DNA of 64,000 bases, taken from the NCBI GenBank assembly GCA_002423585.1, contig DIWS01000005.1:109987-173986 (forward strand), in the 5' to 3' direction. This stretch comes from Actinobacteria bacterium UBA6100 (GTDB lineage Bacteria > Actinomycetota > Coriobacteriia > Anaerosomatales > Anaerosomataceae). Position numbers and translations under genes: made by a program. Positions 1-8,470 of the stretch are shown here, piece by piece. The notes beneath the pieces are model-generated. The model had not been told where the DNA came from, did not search any database, and saw only the letters and a program-made list of their open reading frames with translations. How positions within the stretch are numbered: position 1 is the stretch's first letter; each line of letters starts with the position of its first letter.

Positions 1-750
1 CTCGTGGCCGAGACGATGAGCAAGTACGACCTGCTGGCACTGCCTGTCGTCGACGAAACGGGCAAGCTGCTCGGCATCGTCACCGTTGACGACGCACTCG
101 ACGTCATGGAGGAGGAGTCCGCCGAGGACCTGGCGATCGCAACGGGCTCGGCCCACGAGACGGGCACGCTCGCGGGCGCGTGGTGGCTCACGCTGAGGCG
201 CAGCGCCTGGGCGATCATCTGGGCCGTGGCGCTGCTTGGCGCGCTCGCGCTGAACGCGGAGTACCGGACCCACATGGACGCCGGCGCGATGGCACCGGCG
301 CTCATCGCCGGCATCCGCTACCTCACCTGGGCCGCGGTGCTCCTGCCGATCGTCCTCCGGGTAGCCGAAGAGGTCTCCTCGCGCACCGTGGCCGAGCTCA
401 TCGGCGGCGTGGACCCCGAGGACCGGCCGACGATCGGAACCCGCCTGTTGCGCGAGTCGGGGCTCGGGATCGCGCTCGGAGTCGCCTCGGGGGCCCTCGC
501 TTTCGGATACGCGTACGCCGTGCAACAGATGCAGCCGCTCGGCGTATGGCAGTTCGCTCTCGCGACCTCGGCTGCAGTGCTCATCACCGTGCTGGTCGGC
601 AGCGCGCTGGCCGAACTTGCAATGCGCAGAAGCGAGGCCGACAAGCGGGTCTCGGGAACCGCGCTCGCGGTGGTGTCGATGATGATCGGCGCGGCTGTCT
701 ACCTCGGCATAGCGTACTGGGCCGGAACGCTTCTCATCGCTGGAGCATAG
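1..750 (+). CDS. MgtE-like CBS-domain membrane protein, 5' end outside window
   Basis: The reading frame is already open at base 1, so this is the C-terminal part of a longer gene. Roughly the first 40 residues look like the end of a CBS domain (LPVVDETGKLLGIVTVDDAL). After it come five hydrophobic segments, as in the MgtE Mg2+ channel. The fit is imperfect: the GN-containing motif after the second helix is replaced by a PIVLRVAEE stretch, and the last helix (AVVSMMIGAAVYLGIAYW) lacks the pore aspartate of canonical MgtE. It may be a regulatory or degenerate MgtE relative rather than a channel. It ends 3 nt before the NRMT-type transporter gene, so the two are probably cotranscribed and share a role in divalent-cation homeostasis. 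Confidence 0.75.
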   Translation, partial: LVAETMSKYDLLALPVVDETGKLLGIVTVDDALDVMEEESAEDLAIATGSAHETGTLAGAWWLTLRRSAWAIIWAVALLGALALNAEYRTHMDAGAMAPALIAGIRYLTWAAVLLPIVLRVAEEVSSRTVAELIGGVDPEDRPTIGTRLLRESGLGIALGVASGALAFGYAYAVQQMQPLGVWQFALATSAAVLITVLVGSALAELAMRRSEADKRVSGTALAVVSMMIGAAVYLGIAYWAGTLLIAGA

Positions 751-753
751 TCT

Positions 754-2004
754 TTGACGCCATCCGCTGACACGAGGCGGCGACTGCCGTTCTTCGCACT
801 CCTGGCCGTCATCGGCCCGGGGGTCATCGCCGCATCGGCCGGCAACGACGCCGGCGGCATCTCCACCTACTCCGTGGCCGGCGCGAAGTACGGCTACGCG
901 ATGCTGTGGATGATGCTCGCCATGACGCCCAGCTTCATGATCGTGCAGGAGATGGCCGGGCGCATGGGGGCGGTCACCGGCAAGGGTTTCTCGGCGCTGA
1001 TCCGCGAACGGTTCGGGGTACGGCTGACGTTCGGCGCGATGCTCATGCTGCTCGTGAGCACCGCCGCGACGACCGTGGCCGAGTTCGCGGGCATCGCCGC
1101 GGCGATGGAGATCTTCGGTGTGCCGCGATGGGTCTCGGTGCCGATCGGCGCGTTCGTGGTCTGGCTACTCGTGGTACGCGGAAGCTACCGGCGGGTCGAG
1201 AAGGTGCTCCTGGCACTCTCCTCGGTGTTCATCGCCTACGTCATCGCGGCGTTCCTGGCCGGACCCGACTGGCTCGAGGTCGGTCGCTCGTTCGTGGTGC
1301 CGCAGGTGATCCCCGACCGTGTGTTCATCGCGCTCGCGATCGGCCTCACCGGCACAACGATCGCCCCGTGGATGCAGTTCCTGCTCCAGAGCAACATCGT
1401 GGACAAGGGCGTCACCGCCAAGGAGTGGTCGCTCGCACGGTGGGACACCATGGTCGGCGCGTTCGTGGCGAACCTCATCGCGTGCTTCATCATCATCACC
1501 ACCGCCACGGTCCTGCATCCCCAGGGGATCGAGATAACCGGCGCCGAGGACGCGGCCCGCGCACTTGCTCCGCTCGCCGGCCCCTACGCCGAGCTGCTCT
1601 TCTCGATCGGCCTGCTCTCGGCGTCCGTGCTCGCCGCCGCGGTCCTCCCGCTCACCTCTGCCTACGCGATCTGTGAGGCGTTCGGCTGGGAGTCCGGTCT
1701 CGACCGGAGCTGGGCCGAGGCGCCGCTGTTCAACGGTCTCTACACCTTCGTCATCGTCGCGGCCGCCGCTGTGGTGCTCTTGCCCGGCCTCGACCTCATC
1801 GGCATCATGCTCGTCTCGCAGGTGCTGAACGGCATGCTCCTGCCGTTCCTCCTGATCTTCATGATGGTCATCGTCAACGACCGCACCGTCATGGGTCGGC
1901 ATGTGAACAGCGCGCTCAACAACCTCCTCGCGTGGACGACTATCGTCGTGGTCATCACGCTCACTGCCGCTCTGCTATTTATGACACTTCTTGGTATCGG
2001 CTGA
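754..2004 (+). CDS. Nramp-family transporter with NRMT-type (magnesium) metal site
   Basis: A 416-residue polytopic membrane protein of the SLC11/Nramp fold. Start is TTG at 754, with GGAG at 742-745 and 8 nt spacing. In helix 1 the manganese-transporter DPGN motif reads D32-A-G-G35. In helix 6 the MPH motif reads A204-P-W206. Losing the Asn and Met ligands, which favour soft transition metals, is the signature of NRMT magnesium transporters such as the structurally studied one from Eggerthella lenta. I therefore infer Mg2+ (possibly also Mn2+) uptake rather than classical MntH function. Being next to an MgtE-like CBS protein supports this. A 10-bp hairpin follows 16 nt after the stop. Confidence 0.85.
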   Translation: MTPSADTRRRLPFFALLAVIGPGVIAASAGNDAGGISTYSVAGAKYGYAMLWMMLAMTPSFMIVQEMAGRMGAVTGKGFSALIRERFGVRLTFGAMLMLLVSTAATTVAEFAGIAAAMEIFGVPRWVSVPIGAFVVWLLVVRGSYRRVEKVLLALSSVFIAYVIAAFLAGPDWLEVGRSFVVPQVIPDRVFIALAIGLTGTTIAPWMQFLLQSNIVDKGVTAKEWSLARWDTMVGAFVANLIACFIIITTATVLHPQGIEITGAEDAARALAPLAGPYAELLFSIGLLSASVLAAAVLPLTSAYAICEAFGWESGLDRSWAEAPLFNGLYTFVIVAAAAVVLLPGLDLIGIMLVSQVLNGMLLPFLLIFMMVIVNDRTVMGRHVNSALNNLLAWTTIVVVITLTAALLFMTLLGIG

Positions 2005-2020
2005 TCGCGAAGCTGTATCC

Positions 2021-2043
2021 TGGGAGCATGGAACATGCTCCCA
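2021..2043 (+). promoter_or_regulatory. Perfect inverted repeat over a start codon
   Basis: Two perfectly complementary 10-base arms (left arm TGGGAGCATG) flank a GAA loop. The left arm contains the GGGAG and the ATG of the downstream cyclo-ligase gene, so the RNA hairpin would bury the initiation region. No T-run follows, so a simple intrinsic terminator for the upstream gene is less likely. Translation control, or a dyad operator in DNA, are alternatives. Confidence 0.6.
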
Positions 2044-2642
2044 CGCACTCAGACCGAGAGACGCTCGACCGCGCGAAGGCGCTCGTGCGCTTCAGGGCCC
2101 GGGCCGCGCGCCGCACGGTGCTTCCCGAGATGCGCACAGCACATGCCTACGCCATCGCTGAGCGGATGCTGCATCTGCCTGAGGTCATCGACGCCGCCGC
2201 CGTGATGCTCTACGGCGCATCCCCCGAGGAGGCCGATCCGAGCGTGCTCGAGGCGGCACTGCGGGACCTCGGCAAGCGTATCGCCTACCCGCGAGTAGCA
2301 GGCGGCCACGACCTCACCATCCACTGGGTCGACGATCCGGGCGTGCTCGTCGTGGGTGCTTTCGGTCTCATGCAGCCCCGTGATGGGACAGCGTTCGCCC
2401 CGCTCGAGGAGATCGATGCCATCGTGGTGCCGGGAGTCGCGTTCGACGAAGAGGGCAACCGTCTCGGCTTCGGCGGAGGGTACTACGACACGCTGCTCTC
2501 CGGTGCCGATGCTCCCCCGACCATCGGCATCGCCTACGACGAACAGGTGGTCGGGCGAGTGCCTCACGAGGACCGCGACCGTCCGGTGAACGTGCTCGTG
2601 ACACCCACGCGCACCATCCGCTGCGTTACCAATCGCTCCTGA
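2028..2642 (+). CDS. 5-formyltetrahydrofolate cyclo-ligase family protein
   Basis: A 204-residue protein of the cyclo-ligase family, which converts 5-formyl-THF to 5,10-methenyl-THF using ATP in the cytoplasm. The family signature is clear near the C-terminus: VVPGVAFDEEGNRLGFGGGY followed by YD, the glycine-rich phosphate/folate-binding segment. The N-terminus has the usual basic helix (RFRARAARR). ATG 2028 is the first start after the upstream stop, but GGGAG is only 1 nt from it and the site lies inside a strong hairpin, so initiation may be unusual. The 3' end overlaps the convergent deacetylase gene by 17 nt. Confidence 0.88.
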   Translation: MEHAPTHSDRETLDRAKALVRFRARAARRTVLPEMRTAHAYAIAERMLHLPEVIDAAAVMLYGASPEEADPSVLEAALRDLGKRIAYPRVAGGHDLTIHWVDDPGVLVVGAFGLMQPRDGTAFAPLEEIDAIVVPGVAFDEEGNRLGFGGGYYDTLLSGADAPPTIGIAYDEQVVGRVPHEDRDRPVNVLVTPTRTIRCVTNRS

Positions 2643-3750
2643 CCTCGGGCAACTCGTCGAGCGTCACGAACTCGTAGCCGTAGGCACGCAGCGTGTCGAT
2701 GATCATCGGCAGTGCGGCGATGGTCGAAGCCTGGTTCCCGCCTCCGTCATGCATGACGATGACGGCGTTCGGCCTGACCGTCGAGATCACGCCCCACGCC
2801 ACTTGCTCGGGTGTCGCCGCATCGTTCCAATCCTGGGGATCGACCGTCCACAGCGCATGACGCATTCCCACCTGGGCGATGTACCCTCTGGCCGGACCCC
2901 CGAGATTGCCGCCCGGCGCACGTATCCAGGTCGGCCGCAGCCCCGTGCAGTTGGCGATGACCTGATTCGTGCCCTCGATCTCCCACAGGGCGACATCCGG
3001 CCCGGCCGTGCTCAGATTCACGTGCCAGTAGGTGTGGTTCCCGATGAGGTGCCCCGCGTCGGCGACGGCGCGCGCAAGATCGGGGGCGCGTTCGGCGCGC
3101 ATCCCGAGCATGAAGAAGGTCGCGGGCACGCCACGCTCCTGAAGAACCGCAAGCACCTGCTCTGTCTGTCCCGGCCATGGCCCGTCGTCGAAGGTGAGGG
3201 CGACGAGATTGGCGCCGGACTCGGGCACCATGCGCCAGATCGCGGGCGTTCCGGGCGACACGGTCTCGGTCGACACGACCTCGCCCGAGAGCGCGCCCAC
3301 CGTGACCCGGAGCACATCGGGTGTCCCCGCCCGGACCTCCTTGGGCACGGAACCCCTGCCGATGGTTCGCGGTGCGGGATCGACCGTGCGCGTCTCCTCC
3401 AGCACGGGTTCGATGATGCCACCACCGTCGAGCGTTCGGATGTCATCGCCGCGATGGACAGGTGTCGTGACGGGCATGAGAGCGCCGTTCACCAGGAGCA
3501 GTGAGGGCTCCTCGGCTCTGCGGGTGATCTCCGTATGGGTGCCGGCGGAGAGGATGCGGCACTCGGTGGAGCCGCCACACATCTGAACGACATCGCCCAC
3601 CTGGACGCCCCGAAGCGCCGTCACCGCCGCACCGTTCACCGTCACGGGGATGCCGACGAAGGACTGATGGATGAAGGGTAGGCCGACGATGACCACAGCG
3701 GCCAACACGACGATGCGCGCCCCCCGCGCTATACGCTCTCGAGTGCTCAT
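2626..3750 (-). CDS. Membrane-anchored polysaccharide deacetylase (NodB domain)
   Basis: 374 residues. An N-terminal hydrophobic segment (about residues 11-27) acts as signal anchor. A beta-rich stalk of roughly 150 residues follows, then a NodB deacetylase domain. All five motifs are visible: TFDDGP (about 186-191, catalytic base and metal Asp), NHTYWH (about 238-243, metal His pair), RAPGG (about 277-281), DPQDW and MHDGG. It probably removes acetyl groups from peptidoglycan or another N-acetylated envelope glycan. ATG 3750 is chosen; a GTG at 3759 overlaps the upstream ybaK stop and is also possible. It is the last gene of a minus-strand run. Confidence 0.9.
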   Translation of the reverse strand: MSTRERIARGARIVVLAAVVIVGLPFIHQSFVGIPVTVNGAAVTALRGVQVGDVVQMCGGSTECRILSAGTHTEITRRAEEPSLLLVNGALMPVTTPVHRGDDIRTLDGGGIIEPVLEETRTVDPAPRTIGRGSVPKEVRAGTPDVLRVTVGALSGEVVSTETVSPGTPAIWRMVPESGANLVALTFDDGPWPGQTEQVLAVLQERGVPATFFMLGMRAERAPDLARAVADAGHLIGNHTYWHVNLSTAGPDVALWEIEGTNQVIANCTGLRPTWIRAPGGNLGGPARGYIAQVGMRHALWTVDPQDWNDAATPEQVAWGVISTVRPNAVIVMHDGGGNQASTIAALPMIIDTLRAYGYEFVTLDELPEVRSDW

Positions 3751-3758
3751 CGCTCTCA

Positions 3759-4250
3759 CTATCGACTTATGGAGGCTTTCCGTCCACCGGAAAGCGCCAC
3801 GAGTGATTCGAACGGAACGGACACGACGGACTCCGACGTCCCGGCTGCGGGCACCACGGTATCGAACCTGCCGAGCGACGCGTCAACGAGCACCACAAGG
3901 TCCTCGGGAAGGTCGAACGGCGACACCGAACCGACAGTATAGCCGGTCACTGCGAAAACAGTGGCGGCATCCGCCAGCCTGACACGATCGGCAACCGTCT
4001 CGGCAGCGATGGCCGACGCGTCTCCGCGTCGGTCGCCCGCCACGACCGCGAGAACGGGGCGCTCATCCGCCATGAACACGATCGACTTAGCGATCTGACC
4101 GAGCTCGCAGCCGACCGCCTCGGCGGCGGCCTGTGCGGTCTTCGTCGAGCGGTCGAAAGTGTGCAGCCCCGCGAGGAGCCCGTGACGTTCGAGGACGCGA
4201 CGAACGCGTTCAGCGCCGTCTGTGGTCGACAGAGACTCCGACACGCTCAT
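3759..4250 (-). CDS. YbaK/ProX-type aminoacyl-tRNA deacylase family protein
   Basis: 163 residues. The fold is recognised from the pattern TAQAAAEAVGCELGQIAKSI near the N-terminus, a VLAVVAGDRR strand, the TGYTVGSVSPF loop and a C-terminal LVVLVDASLG segment. Relatives hydrolyse mischarged Cys-tRNA(Pro) or Ala-tRNA(Pro) in trans; the exact substrate cannot be read here. ATG 4250 forms a 4-nt ATGA overlap with the upstream acetyltransferase gene, which fixes the start and implies translational coupling. Confidence 0.88.
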   Translation of the reverse strand: MSVSESLSTTDGAERVRRVLERHGLLAGLHTFDRSTKTAQAAAEAVGCELGQIAKSIVFMADERPVLAVVAGDRRGDASAIAAETVADRVRLADAATVFAVTGYTVGSVSPFDLPEDLVVLVDASLGRFDTVVPAAGTSESVVSVPFESLVALSGGRKASISR

Positions 4251-4888
4251 CGGCCCCGATCGTTGGCCAGCGTGGCGGGCGCCTGCTTCGGCACCCGCAG
4301 CGGGATGCGCAACGACTCCAGGACCGACTCGAGGTTGTCCGACCACGAGACGAGCGACTTGAGGTCGAGCCGGAGCAGTGGGACCTCATGGTGCGGCGAG
4401 GCGACGGTGAACCCGTTCCGAAGCAGGAACTCCATCCCGACGAACGGCGAGTTCTCGAAGTCTCTCCTGCCTGCGAGCGCATAGGCCTGTACGCTTCTCT
4501 CACCCCGCGCGACGAGGTCACGCAATGCGGCACGCAGCAAGACGCCGCCGAGTCCGCGCTGGCGCGCCTCGGGAGCCAGGTGCATGCAGGCGATCATCGG
4601 CACATCCTCGATCGGCGCTCCCGAGGGCAGGTTGAGCGACTGGGGGAGATAGGTCGTCGGAGCGTACTTGATGAAGCCGAGGAACGCGCCGTCCTCGACC
4701 GCCACACGCCCGCACTCGCCCCATTCGGCAGCGACGGTACGCACCCACTCCGTGGCGGCACCCACGTCGCACGCGCCACCGCACTCCCGTGGGAGCGTCT
4801 GCGAGCTCTCCCAGTACACGCAGCCGACACAGCGGGACGGGAGCATGTCCCGGTCCGCGATACTGAGACCTATGAACCGGCGTGCCAT
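4247..4888 (-). CDS. GNAT-family N-acetyltransferase
   Basis: 213 residues. The acetyl-CoA pyrophosphate-binding motif is seen as RQRGLGGVLLRAAL, preceded by the usual core strand (MIACMHLAPEA). The N-terminus has a CVGCVYWE cysteine pair and further cysteines (CGGAC, GECG), typical of a GNAT subgroup in anaerobes; they might bind metal. The substrate is unknown. It sits 6 nt after the PRC-barrel gene and overlaps ybaK by 4 nt, so it belongs to a small operon. Confidence 0.8.
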   Translation of the reverse strand: MARRFIGLSIADRDMLPSRCVGCVYWESSQTLPRECGGACDVGAATEWVRTVAAEWGECGRVAVEDGAFLGFIKYAPTTYLPQSLNLPSGAPIEDVPMIACMHLAPEARQRGLGGVLLRAALRDLVARGERSVQAYALAGRRDFENSPFVGMEFLLRNGFTVASPHHEVPLLRLDLKSLVSWSDNLESVLESLRIPLRVPKQAPATLANDRGR

Positions 4889-4894
4889 CGCGTG

Positions 4895-5587
4895 CTACCC
4901 GTCCTCGTCCATGAGCGACCTGGTCTTATCGATGGCCTTGCGGATGATGCCGCCTCTGATCGAGCGGCCGAGCGCCCTGGAGGCTGCCACGCCCACCTCG
5001 AGCGCACCCTCGGCGACCTGCCCGCCGCGCGCCTTGACCGACGCAACGCTTGAGGCGACGGCCTTTGCCGCACCGCCCGCGGTGGCGATCTCCGCGTAGC
5101 CGGGAAGCACGACGACCGCCTCACCGTCGAAGCCGCGGATCGACTCACCGCAGACCTCGAGCCGACCCAGCGCCACATCGCCCATCGCCCCGGTGGAGAT
5201 GCGCAACCGGCTCACCACGCCCGTCTCGAGCTCGAAATCGGCGTCGTGAACGGTGCCGACCTCGTCGCCCGTCTCCGAACGTACCGGCATGCCCCGCCAC
5301 ACGACCGACTCGTCCCAGCTGAAGCCGAGCGCCTTCGCCCCGGCGGAGTCCTTCGGCAGTCTGCCGGCGTCCAGTACGAAGGCGACGCCATCGTCGGTGA
5401 GGCCCAGGTCGCCGAGGAGCACGTACGACGGGCGGCGGTCGATGACACCCAGCATCGCTCCCGGATCGACCTCGACGCCGACGACCCTGGGTTCGGTGGC
5501 GTGGAAGAGCACGGCGCTCACACGTCCGAGGGTCCTGCCGTCGGCGCCAAGGACCTGGCGTCCGACGAACGATGACAGACGGGGCAT
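4895..5587 (-). CDS. PRC-barrel domain protein
   Basis: 230 residues with two tandem PRC-barrel-like segments: residues about 5-80 (FVGRQVLGADGRTLGRVSAV) and about 90-165 (WRGMPVRSETGDEVGTVHDA). An Ala/Gly-rich, basic C-terminal tail follows. PRC barrels occur in RimM and photosynthetic reaction centres and act as small binding modules; the partner is unknown. ATG 5587 has a GAGGTGG ribosome site. A strong terminator hairpin lies just upstream, so this gene probably starts its own unit with the acetyltransferase, ybaK and deacetylase genes. Confidence 0.75.
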   Translation of the reverse strand: MPRLSSFVGRQVLGADGRTLGRVSAVLFHATEPRVVGVEVDPGAMLGVIDRRPSYVLLGDLGLTDDGVAFVLDAGRLPKDSAGAKALGFSWDESVVWRGMPVRSETGDEVGTVHDADFELETGVVSRLRISTGAMGDVALGRLEVCGESIRGFDGEAVVVLPGYAEIATAGGAAKAVASSVASVKARGGQVAEGALEVGVAASRALGRSIRGGIIRKAIDKTRSLMDEDG

Positions 5588-5615
5588 TCCACTCCACCTC
5601 CCTCACTCGGTGAAA

Positions 5616-5644
5616 GGGGCCGGCCGCTTGCAGCGACCGGCCCC
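5616..5644 (-). terminator. Strong stem-loop terminator after the YtxH gene
   Basis: Read on the minus strand, a 12-bp stem (GGGGCCGGTCGC with GCGGCCGGCCCC, one U-G pair) closes a 5-nt TGCAA loop and is followed by TTTC. It lies 24 nt after the stop of the YtxH-domain gene. Its ascending arm ends in GGTCGC, as in the hairpins at 48113 and 62215. Confidence 0.75.
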
Positions 5645-5667
5645 CCAATCATAACGCGAGACGCGGG

Positions 5668-6126
5668 CTATTCGGTGAGCGGCGCCTCTGCGGCAGCCTC
5701 GACCTGTGCGACGACCGGAGCGGTCTTCTCGGCAAGCTTGTCGAGAACGCCCTGGGCCCTGGTCTCGGCGGTGTCGACACCGGACTTGACCGTGGAGCCG
5801 GCCTTGGCCACGACGTCCTTGGCCTGCGGCGCGATCTCGTGGACCTTCTCCTTCGTTTGCTGGGATACTGCTTCAACCTGATCCTTCAGGCGATCCCGCG
5901 CAGCGTCGATCTTCGCGCGGATCTCCTCGGACTCCTCGACGACCTTGGCGCGGCTGGTCTCGTAGAACTCCCTGCCCTCGCCCCAGTACTCGTTCGCCTT
6001 GGCCGCGACGTACTCGCGGTTCTCGCGCCCGGATCGCGGCGAGAAGAGTAGGCCGAGCGCTGCGCCTACGAGGCCACCGAGAACGAATGCACCAAGGATG
6101 CTCTCACCCCTGCGATAGTCATACAT
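5668..6126 (-). CDS. YtxH-domain protein
   Basis: 152 residues. The start MYDYRRGESILGAFVLGGLV gives one N-terminal hydrophobic segment with the YtxH pattern (GLLFSPRSGRENRE after the helix). A long, charged, Ala-rich helical or coiled-coil region of about 100 residues follows. YtxH proteins are general-stress-type membrane proteins of unknown mechanism. ATG 6126 is preceded by GGAGGTGG with 8 nt spacing, which rules out the upstream GTG lying inside that site. It is 68 nt downstream of ddl and ends at the 5616 terminator. Confidence 0.8.
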   Translation of the reverse strand: MYDYRRGESILGAFVLGGLVGAALGLLFSPRSGRENREYVAAKANEYWGEGREFYETSRAKVVEESEEIRAKIDAARDRLKDQVEAVSQQTKEKVHEIAPQAKDVVAKAGSTVKSGVDTAETRAQGVLDKLAEKTAPVVAQVEAAAEAPLTE

Positions 6127-6194
6127 CGTTGAAACCACCTCCGGGATCGTGCGGATACGTCACTCACGCCATGCGGCAATGGTGTATGTACCCA

Positions 6195-7145
6195 TCACAC
6201 GCTGGCGTCTCGTACAGAGCGTACCAGAAGTGCTACCAACTCCTGGAAGTCTATGCCGACCGCGGCGGCGGCCATCGGCAACAGCGAGGTCTCCGTCATG
6301 CCCGGAGAGGTGTTCACCTCGAGGACGTACGGCACGCCGTCCGCGTCGACGACCATGTCCACCCTGCTCACACGATCGCAGCCGAGCACACGGTGCACAC
6401 GCTCGGCCAGGGAGACCACCTCGGCCTCTTCGGCGGCGGACAGACGCGCCGGCACGTAGTACTCGGTCTCACCCGGCGTGTACATCGCCGAGAAGTCGAA
6501 CAGCCCCGAGACCGGCACCATCTCCACCGGAGGCAGCACGCGTACGCCTTCGGGACCGCTGAGCACCGAGACGGCAAGCTCGCGCCCGTCGATCCACTTC
6601 TCCACGATCGCCGTGTCGCCGAAGTTGAGTGCCGTGAGCAGCGCCTCGGCGAGACCCTCGGCCGACTCCACCTTGGTGAGGCCGAGCGCCGAGCCCTGCT
6701 TGGAGGGCTTCACCGCGAGCGGGAAGCCGCCGACGGCGTCGGGCACGAGATCGAGCGCGGTGGCCGCGCCCATCAGCTTGAACGCGTCGGCCGTGAAGGT
6801 CACCCACGCTGGCGTGGGGATGCCTTCGGCCACGAACAGGCGCTTGCTGAGCGCCTTGTCCCAGGCGAGCGCCGAGGCCGCCACGCCCGGTCCGGTGTAG
6901 GGAATGCCGAGGAACTCGAGCAGCTCCTGCACGGTGCCGTCCTCGCCGTACTTTCCGTGGAGCGCGATGTAGACGGCGTCCGGCTTCTCGGCGCGCAGCG
7001 TCGGCACCAGGTCGGTGGTGACATCGAGCGGGAGCACCTTGTAGCCGTCAGCTATGAGCGCATCGCACACACGCTGGCCGCTTATAAGCGAGACCTCGCG
7101 TTCGAGCGACTGGCCCCCCATGAGCACGGCGATCTTCTCGGTCAT
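6195..7145 (-). CDS. ddl: D-alanine--D-alanine ligase
   Basis: 316 residues, full length for the family. It makes D-Ala-D-Ala with ATP for the peptidoglycan stem peptide in the cytoplasm. Visible motifs: GGQSLEREVSL at the N-terminus, LHGKYGEDG, the ATP-grasp loop KQGSALGL, and the C-terminal LEVNTSPGMTETSLLP, which carries the Mg2+-binding Glu and Asn. The start lies 5 nt after the aminotransferase stop, so ddl is transcribed with it. Read-through of the T-box leader at 8471-8657 should therefore also control cell-wall precursor synthesis. Confidence 0.95.
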   Translation of the reverse strand: MTEKIAVLMGGQSLEREVSLISGQRVCDALIADGYKVLPLDVTTDLVPTLRAEKPDAVYIALHGKYGEDGTVQELLEFLGIPYTGPGVAASALAWDKALSKRLFVAEGIPTPAWVTFTADAFKLMGAATALDLVPDAVGGFPLAVKPSKQGSALGLTKVESAEGLAEALLTALNFGDTAIVEKWIDGRELAVSVLSGPEGVRVLPPVEMVPVSGLFDFSAMYTPGETEYYVPARLSAAEEAEVVSLAERVHRVLGCDRVSRVDMVVDADGVPYVLEVNTSPGMTETSLLPMAAAAVGIDFQELVALLVRSVRDASV

Positions 7146-7150
7146 CGTGT

Positions 7151-8431
7151 TCAGCCCCTCTCATCGGTGGTGCCGGGCGCGGCGGGCAGGACACCCGCGG
7201 CGGCGAATGCACGGTACAGTTCCAGACGGTCCTCGAGGACCTCTGCAAGCCGCTCGATGCCCTCGCGGATCTTTGCGGGTTCGGCGTAGCAGAAGCCGAG
7301 TCGCATACAGTTGCGGCCCCGGCCGTCCGGGAAGAACGCATCGCCCGGCACGTACGTGACCCCGCGCTCCACCGCCTCGGCCAGGATCGACTTGAGATCG
7401 AGGAAGGACGGCATCTCGACCCAGACGAAGAAACCGCCCGCGGGGACCGTCCAGTGGGCCTCGGCCGGGAAGAACTCCTCGAGTGCGGCGATCATCGCGT
7501 CACGGCGCTCGGCATACGCGCTCGTGAGCGTCTGCAACGTCTTGCGCCACCGCGTGTCGGCGAAGTACCGCTCGGCGGTCACCTGCGCGTACGAGCTGCC
7601 ACACAGGTCCGCGGCCTGCTTCGCGAGCAGGAACTTGGCGAGGATGGGCTTTGGCGCGGCCACCCAGCCCAGGCGGAGGCCCGGAGCGAATATCTTCGAG
7701 AACGTGCCGAGATAGATGACCTCGTCGTCGAGCGCCCGCAGCGGCAGGCAGTGCCCGCCCTCGAAGCGCAGGCGCCCGTACGGGTCGTCCTCGATGACCG
7801 GGATGTCGTACTCACGCGCCAGGTCCAGCAGCTCGCGGCGGCGGGTCGGCGTGAGTGTGACACCGGCGGGGTTCTGGAAGTTGGGGATGGTGTAGATGAA
7901 CTTCGCGCCGCGCTGGCCGAGGCGCTTGAGCTCTTCGGCGAGCAGGTCGGTGCGCATACCGTCGTCGTCCATCGGGATACACACGACGTTCGGCTGGTAC
8001 GCGGAGAACGCCTGGAGAGCGCCGAGATACGTCGGCCCCTCGCAGATGATCGTATCACCGGGATCGATGAAGATCTTGGCGACCAGATCGAGCGCCTGCT
8101 GCGCCCCGGCGGTGATCACCAGGTCGTCGGCCTTCACGCGCACGCCGATCTCGCCCATCAGCCCGACGACGACCTCACGGACCTGCGGGCGGCCCTCGGA
8201 GGAGCCGTACTGCAGCGCCTCGGTGCCCGAATCGCGCAACGCCGAGGTGGCGGCGGCGATGACCGAGTCGATCGGGACGCGACGGATCTCGGGCATACCG
8301 CCCGAGAAGGAGATCATGTCGGGGCGGGTGGCTGCGGCGAACAGATCGCGGACGGCGCTCGAACGCACGTCCGCCATACGTTTGCTGTAGCGGTCGCTCC
8401 ACCGGTCGAACACCACTCGTGCGGTACCCAT
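7151..8431 (-). CDS. PLP-dependent aminotransferase, class I/II (LysN/ARO8-like)
   Basis: 426 residues. The fold-type-I core is evident: ALQYGSSEGRPQVREVV, the substrate loop TIPNFQNPAGVTL, the PLP-ring Asp region VIEDDPYGRLRF, the lysine loop LGTFSKIFAPGLRLGW with the Schiff-base Lys, and the C-terminal Arg region (NCMRLGFCY). These motifs match the 2-aminoadipate/aromatic/branched-chain aminotransferase subgroup; the amino acid is not decidable from sequence. ATG 8431 has GGAG 6 nt upstream. It is preceded by a T-box leader and followed at 5 nt by ddl, so expression likely responds to the charging of one tRNA. Confidence 0.9.
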   Translation of the reverse strand: MGTARVVFDRWSDRYSKRMADVRSSAVRDLFAAATRPDMISFSGGMPEIRRVPIDSVIAAATSALRDSGTEALQYGSSEGRPQVREVVVGLMGEIGVRVKADDLVITAGAQQALDLVAKIFIDPGDTIICEGPTYLGALQAFSAYQPNVVCIPMDDDGMRTDLLAEELKRLGQRGAKFIYTIPNFQNPAGVTLTPTRRRELLDLAREYDIPVIEDDPYGRLRFEGGHCLPLRALDDEVIYLGTFSKIFAPGLRLGWVAAPKPILAKFLLAKQAADLCGSSYAQVTAERYFADTRWRKTLQTLTSAYAERRDAMIAALEEFFPAEAHWTVPAGGFFVWVEMPSFLDLKSILAEAVERGVTYVPGDAFFPDGRGRNCMRLGFCYAEPAKIREGIERLAEVLEDRLELYRAFAAAGVLPAAPGTTDERG

Positions 8432-8470
8432 CGCTGCTCCTTCGAGCGCCGTTGCGCCCCCAGACAACAG

